64,000 nucleotides of DNA from Loxodes magnus. Taxonomy: Eukaryota; Ciliophora; Karyorelictea; Loxodida; Loxodidae. This document shows positions 59,001-64,000 of the stretch, piece by piece (position 1 is the first letter of the stretch; every line of letters starts with the position of its first letter). Both the position numbers and the translations under genes were made by a program. Below the pieces are notes generated by a model. That model did no database searches, was not told the DNA's origin, and saw only the letters and a list, made by a program, of their open reading frames with translations. The stretch is from positions 62,001-126,000 of the forward strand of contig CAMPDV010001264.1 of NCBI GenBank assembly GCA_946699065.1, given 5' to 3'.

Positions 59001-62000
59001 CACTTTTCTAAATACTTATTACTCTAAAAGCATACTCAATGAAACTGAAAGTCTATCTTCTTTTCTTACTTTACTTCTTCACTTTTCTAAATACTTATTA
59101 CTCTAAAAGCATACTCCTTAAAACTGAAAGTCTATCTTCTTTTCTTACTTTACTTCTTCACTTTTCTAAATACTTATTACTCTAAAAGCATACTCAATGA
59201 AACTGAAATTCTATCTTCTTTTCTTACTTTACTTCTTCACTTTTCTAAATACTTATTACTCTAAAAGCATACTCAATGAAACTGAAATTCTATCTTCTTT
59301 TCTTACTTTACTTCTTCACTTTTCTAAATACTTATTACTCTAAAAGCATACTCCTTAAAACTGAAAGTCTATCTTCTTTTCTTACTTTACTTCTTCACTT
59401 TTCTAAATACTTATTACTCTAAAAGCATACTCAATGAAACTGAAAGTCTATCTTCTTTTCTTACTTTACTTCTTCACTTTTCTAAATACTTATTACTTCT
59501 CGAAGCATACTCAATGAAACTGAAATTCTATCTTCTTTTCTTACTTTACTTCTTCACTTTTCTAAATACTTATTACTCTAAAAGCATACTCAATGAAACG
59601 GAAAGTCTATCTTCTTTTCTTACTTTACTTCTTCACTTTTCTAAATACTTATTACTCTAAAAGCATACTCCTTAAAACTGAAAGTCTATCTTCTTTTCTT
59701 ACTTTACTTCTTCACTTTTCTAAATACTTATTACTCTAAAAGCATACTCAATGAAACTGAAAGTCTATCTTCTTTTCTTACTTTACTTCTTCACTTTTCT
59801 AAATACTTATTACTCTAAAATCATACTACTTAAAACTGAAATTCTATCTTATTTTCTTACTTTACTTCTTCACTTTTCTAAATACTTATTACTTCTCGAA
59901 GCATACTCAATGAAACGGAAAGTCTATCTTCTTTTCTTACTTTACTTCTTCACTTTTCTAAATACTTATTACTTCTCGAAGCATACTCAATCAAACTGAA
60001 AGTCTATCTTCTTTTCTTACTTTACTTCTTCACTTTTCTAAATACTTATTACTCTAAAAGCATACTCCTTAAAACTGAAAGTCTATCTTCTTTTCTTACT
60101 TTACTTCTTCACTTTTCTAAATACTTATTACTCTAAAAGCATACTCAATCAAACTGAAATTCTATCTTCTTTTCTTACTTTACTTCTTCACTTTTCTAAA
60201 TACTTATTACTCTAAAATCATACTCCTTAAAACTGAAATTCTATCTTCTTTTCTTACTTTACTTCTTCACTTTTCTAAATACTTATTACTTCTCAAAGCA
60301 TACCTAAAACTGAAATTCTATCTTCTTTTCTTACTTTACTTCTTCACTTTTCTAAATACTTATTACTTCTCAAAGCATACTCCTTAAAACTGAAAGTCTA
60401 TCTTCTTTTCTTACTTTACTTCTTCACTTTTCTAAATACTTATTACTTCTCAAAGCATACCTAAAACTGAAATTCTATCTTCTTTTCTTACTTTACTTCT
60501 TCACTTTTCTAAATACTTATTACTTCTCAAAGCATACCTAAAACTGAAAGTCTATCTTCTTTTCTTACTTTACTTCTTCACTTTTCTAAATACTTATTAC
60601 TTCTCGAAGCATACTCAATCAAACTGAAAGTCTATCTTCTTTTCTTACTTTACTTCTTCACTTTTCTAAATACTTATTACTTCTCAAAGCATACTCCTTA
60701 AAACTGAAAGTCTATCTTCTTTTCTTACTTTACTTCTTCACTTTTCTAAATACTTATTACTTCTCAAAGCATACCTAAAACTGAAATTCTATCTTCTTTT
60801 CTTACTTTACTTCTTCACTTTTCTAAATACTTATTACTTCTCAAAGCATACCTAAAACTGAAAGTCTATCTTCTTTTCTTACTTTACTTCTTCACTTTTC
60901 TAAATACTTATTACTTCTCGAAGCATACTCAATGAAACTGAAAGTCTATCTTCTTTTCTTACTTTACTTCTTCACTTTTCTAAATACTTATTACTTCTCG
61001 AAGCATACTCAATGAAACTGAAAGTCTATCTTCTTTTCTTACTTTACTTCTTCACTTTTCTAAATACTTATTACTCTAAAAGCATACTCAATCAAACTGA
61101 AAGTCTATCTTCTTTTCTTACTTTACTTCTTCACTTTTCTAAATACTTATTACTCTAAAAGCATACCTAAAACTGAAATTCTATCTTCTTTTCTTACTTT
61201 ACTTCTTCACTTTTCTAAATACTTATTACTTCTCGAAGCATACTCCTTAAAACTGAAAGTCTATCTTATTTTCTTACTTTACTTCTTCACTTTTCTAAAT
61301 ACTTATTACTTCTCGAAGCATACTCAATCAAACTGAAAGTCTATCTTCTTTTCTTACTTTACTTCTTCACTTTTCTAAATACTTATTACTTCTCGAAGCA
61401 TACTCAATGAAACTGAAATTCTATCTTCTTTTCTTACTTTACTTCTTCACTTTTCTAAATACTTATTACTCTAAAAGCATACTCAATGAAACTGAAATTC
61501 TATCGTCTTTTCTTACTTTACTTCTTCACTTTTCTAAATACTTATTACTCTAAAAGCATACTCAATCAAAAGGAAATTCTATCTTCTTTTCTTACTTTAC
61601 TTCTTCACTTTTCTAAATACTTATTACTCTAAAATCATACTCCTTAAAACTGAAATTCTATCTTATTTTCTTACTTTACTTCTTCACTTTTCTAAATACT
61701 TATTACTCTAAAAGCATACTCCTTAAAACTGAAAGTCTATCTTCTTTTCTTACTTTACTTCTTCACTTTTCTAAATACTTATTACTCTAAAAGCATACTC
61801 CTTAAAACTGAAAGTCTATCTTCTTTTCTTACTTTACTTCTTCACTTTTCTAAATACTTATTACTTCTCGAGGCATACTCAATGAAACTGAAATTCTATC
61901 TTCTTTTCTTACTTTACTTCTTCACTTTTCTAAATACTTATTACTTCTCGAAGCATACTCCTTAAAACTGAAAGTCTATCTTCTTTTCTTACTTTACTTC

Positions 62001-64000
62001 TTCACTTTTCTAAATACTTATTACTTCTCGAAGCATACTCAATGAAACTGAAATTCTATCTTCTTTTCTTACTTTACTTCTTCACTTTTCTAAATACTTA
62101 TTACTATAAAAGCATACTCCTTAAAACTGAAAGTCTATCTTCTTTTCTTACTTTACTTCTTCACTTTTCTAAATACTTATTACTCTAAAAGCATGCTCAA
62201 TGAAACTGAAAGTCTATCTTATTTTCTTACTTTACTTCTTCACTTTTCTAAATACTTATTACTTCTCGAGGCATACTCAATGAAACTGAAATTCTATCTT
62301 CTTTTCTTACTTTACTTCTTCACTTTTCTAAATACTTATTACTTCTCGAAGCATACTCAATGAAACTGAAAGTCTATCTTCTTTTCTTACTTTACTTCTT
62401 CACTTTTCTAAATACTTATTACTCTAAAATCATACTACTTAAAACTGAAATTCTATCTTATTTTCTTACTTTACTTCTTCACTTTTCTAAATACTTATTA
62501 CTTCTCGAAGCATACTCAATCAAACTGAAAGTCTATCTTCTTTTCTTACTTTACTTCTTCACTTTTCTAAATACTTATTACTCTAAAAGCATACTCCTTA
62601 AAACTGAAAGTCTATCTTCTTTTCTTACTTTACTTCTTCACTTTTCTAAATACTTATTACTCTAAAAGCATACTCAATCAAACTGAAATTCTATCTTCTT
62701 TTCTTACTTTACTTCTTCACTTTTCTAAATACTTATTACTCTAAAATCATACTCCTTAAAACTGAAATTCTATCTTCTTTTCTTACTTTACTTCTTCACT
62801 TTTCTAAATACTTATTACTTCTCAAAGCATACCTAAAACTGAAATTCTATCTTCTTTTCTTACTTTACTTCTTCACTTTTCTAAATACTTATTACTTCTC
62901 AAAGCATACTCCTTAAAACTGAAAGTCTATCTTCTTTTCTTACTTTACTTCTTCACTTTTCTAAATACTTATTACTTCTCAAAGCATACCTAAAACTGAA
63001 ATTCTATCTTCTTTTCTTACTTTACTTCTTCACTTTTCTAAATACTTATTACTTCTCAAAGCATACCTAAAACTGAAAGTCTATCTTCTTTTCTTACTTT
63101 ACTTCTTCACTTTTCTAAATACTTATTACTTCTCGAAGCATACTCAATCAAACTGAAAGTCTATCTTCTTTTCTTACTTTACTTCTTCACTTTTCTAAAT
63201 ACTTATTACTTCTCAAAGCATACTCCTTAAAACTGAAAGTCTATCTTCTTTTCTTACTTTACTTCTTCACTTTTCTAAATACTTATTACTTCTCAAAGCA
63301 TACCTAAAACTGAAATTCTATCTTCTTTTCTTACTTTACTTCTTCACTTTTCTAAATACTTATTACTTCTCAAAGCATACCTAAAACTGAAAGTCTATCT
63401 TCTTTTCTTACTTTACTTCTTCACTTTTCTAAATACTTATTACTTCTCGAAGCATACTCAATGAAACTGAAAGTCTATCTTCTTTTCTTACTTTACTTCT
63501 TCACTTTTCTAAATACTTATTACTTCTCGAAGCATACTCAATGAAACTGAAAGTCTATCTTCTTTTCTTACTTTACTTCTTCACTTTTCTAAATACTTAT
63601 TACTCTAAAAGCATACTCAATCAAACTGAAAGTCTATCTTCTTTTCTTACTTTACTTCTTCACTTTTCTAAATACTTATTACTCTAAAAGCATACCTAAA
63701 ACTGAAATTCTATCTTCTTTTCTTACTTTACTTCTTCACTTTTCTAAATACTTATTACTTCTCGAAGCATACTCCTTAAAACTGAAAGTCTATCTTATTT
63801 TCTTACTTTACTTCTTCACTTTTCTAAATACTTATTACTTCTCGAAGCATACTCAATCAAACTGAAAGTCTATCTTCTTTTCTTACTTTACTTCTTCACT
63901 TTTCTAAATACTTATTACTTCTCGAAGCATACTCAATGAAACTGAAATTCTATCTTCTTTTCTTACTTTACTTCTTCACTTTTCTAAATACTTATTACTC
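48276..64000 (-). repeat. 79/80-bp satellite array, inverted orientation (~15.7 kb, continues past the right edge)
   Basis: The same unit and the same allele set as in 14398-48257, now reverse-complemented (tttacttcttcacttttcta as the core). Truncated and fused units are frequent at 54445-55180, 57715-57745, 57970 and 58215. Single-base indels are commoner from 48258 to about 54000 than in the forward arm. No non-satellite sequence interrupts it before the window ends. Confidence 0.95.
59740..64000 (-). repeat. ~2.5-kb segmental duplication inside the inverted array
   Basis: The series of rare units with tctcaaagcatacctaaaac at 60291 and onward recurs at 62820 and onward with a constant offset of 2529 bp, up to the window's end (61321/63850). 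Before about 60000 the offset is 2609, so the first copy carries one extra 80-bp unit. Confidence 0.8.

Noticed and set aside
14398..64000. Dozens of open reading frames of 70-280 residues with Leu/Phe/Tyr-rich repeats (minus strand left, plus strand right)
   Set aside because: They are the satellite read in one direction. Frames break or persist only according to the mix of 79- and 80-bp units, and they flip strand exactly where the satellite flips. No codon-position constraint is visible.
1..64000. tRNA or rRNA genes
   Set aside because: No region with the required conserved boxes or composition was seen; the GC-richer islands lack convincing A and B boxes.

Overview
The window looks like nuclear DNA of a ciliate. 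It is very AT-rich, and every protein-like region reads well only if TAA and TAG mean Gln. TGA appears both as a plausible stop and, inside the same genes, where Trp is expected. Two TGAs sit at Trp positions of WD40 blades in one gene, two lie in a retrotransposon ORF1, and several lie in a degraded reverse transcriptase. This resembles the ambiguous codes described for karyorelictean ciliates such as Loxodes (NCBI table 27) or for Condylostoma (table 28). The taxon and the code are inferences; nonsense mutations in decayed genes are the alternative.

Left part (1-9.4 kb): a retrotransposon and gene-fragment zone. On the minus strand, a LINE-like element has a gag-like ORF1 with a coiled coil and a CCHC zinc knuckle (999-265). 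Downstream, in the same frame past a TGA, is the start of ORF2, which runs off the window's left edge. On the plus strand, 7463-8040 holds the start of a secreted or membrane protein gene. It is followed by the 3' part of another LINE (C-terminal reverse transcriptase region with a Cys/His cluster, about 8041-9317), which ends in a GC-rich hairpin and a T/A-rich tail. The same hairpin occurs twice more at 1704-1854, which suggests a shared retrotransposon 3' end. GC-richer islands occur as dispersed inverted copies (1497-1607 with 7325-7441; 2286-2515 with 13942-14168). About 2.5-7.3 kb is AT-rich with nothing recognisable.

Middle (9.9-14.4 kb): one well-supported gene, 9917-12253, encodes a 778-residue protein with a RING-like finger, a Gln-rich middle, pentapeptide-type repeats and a seven-blade WD40 propeller. 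It contains recent, nearly identical 123-bp internal duplications. After it come a degenerate ~53-bp repeat, a ~495-bp direct duplication and a ~22-bp simple repeat.

Right part (14.4-64 kb): almost 50 kb of one 79/80-bp satellite. It runs in one orientation to 48257, then flips across an 18-bp spacer and runs inverted to the window's end. The two arms mirror each other unit by unit for about 1.8 kb, then diverge. Units are mosaics of a few alternative alleles around an almost fixed core, with several higher-order duplications. The many open frames in this array are translations of the satellite and are not annotated as genes.
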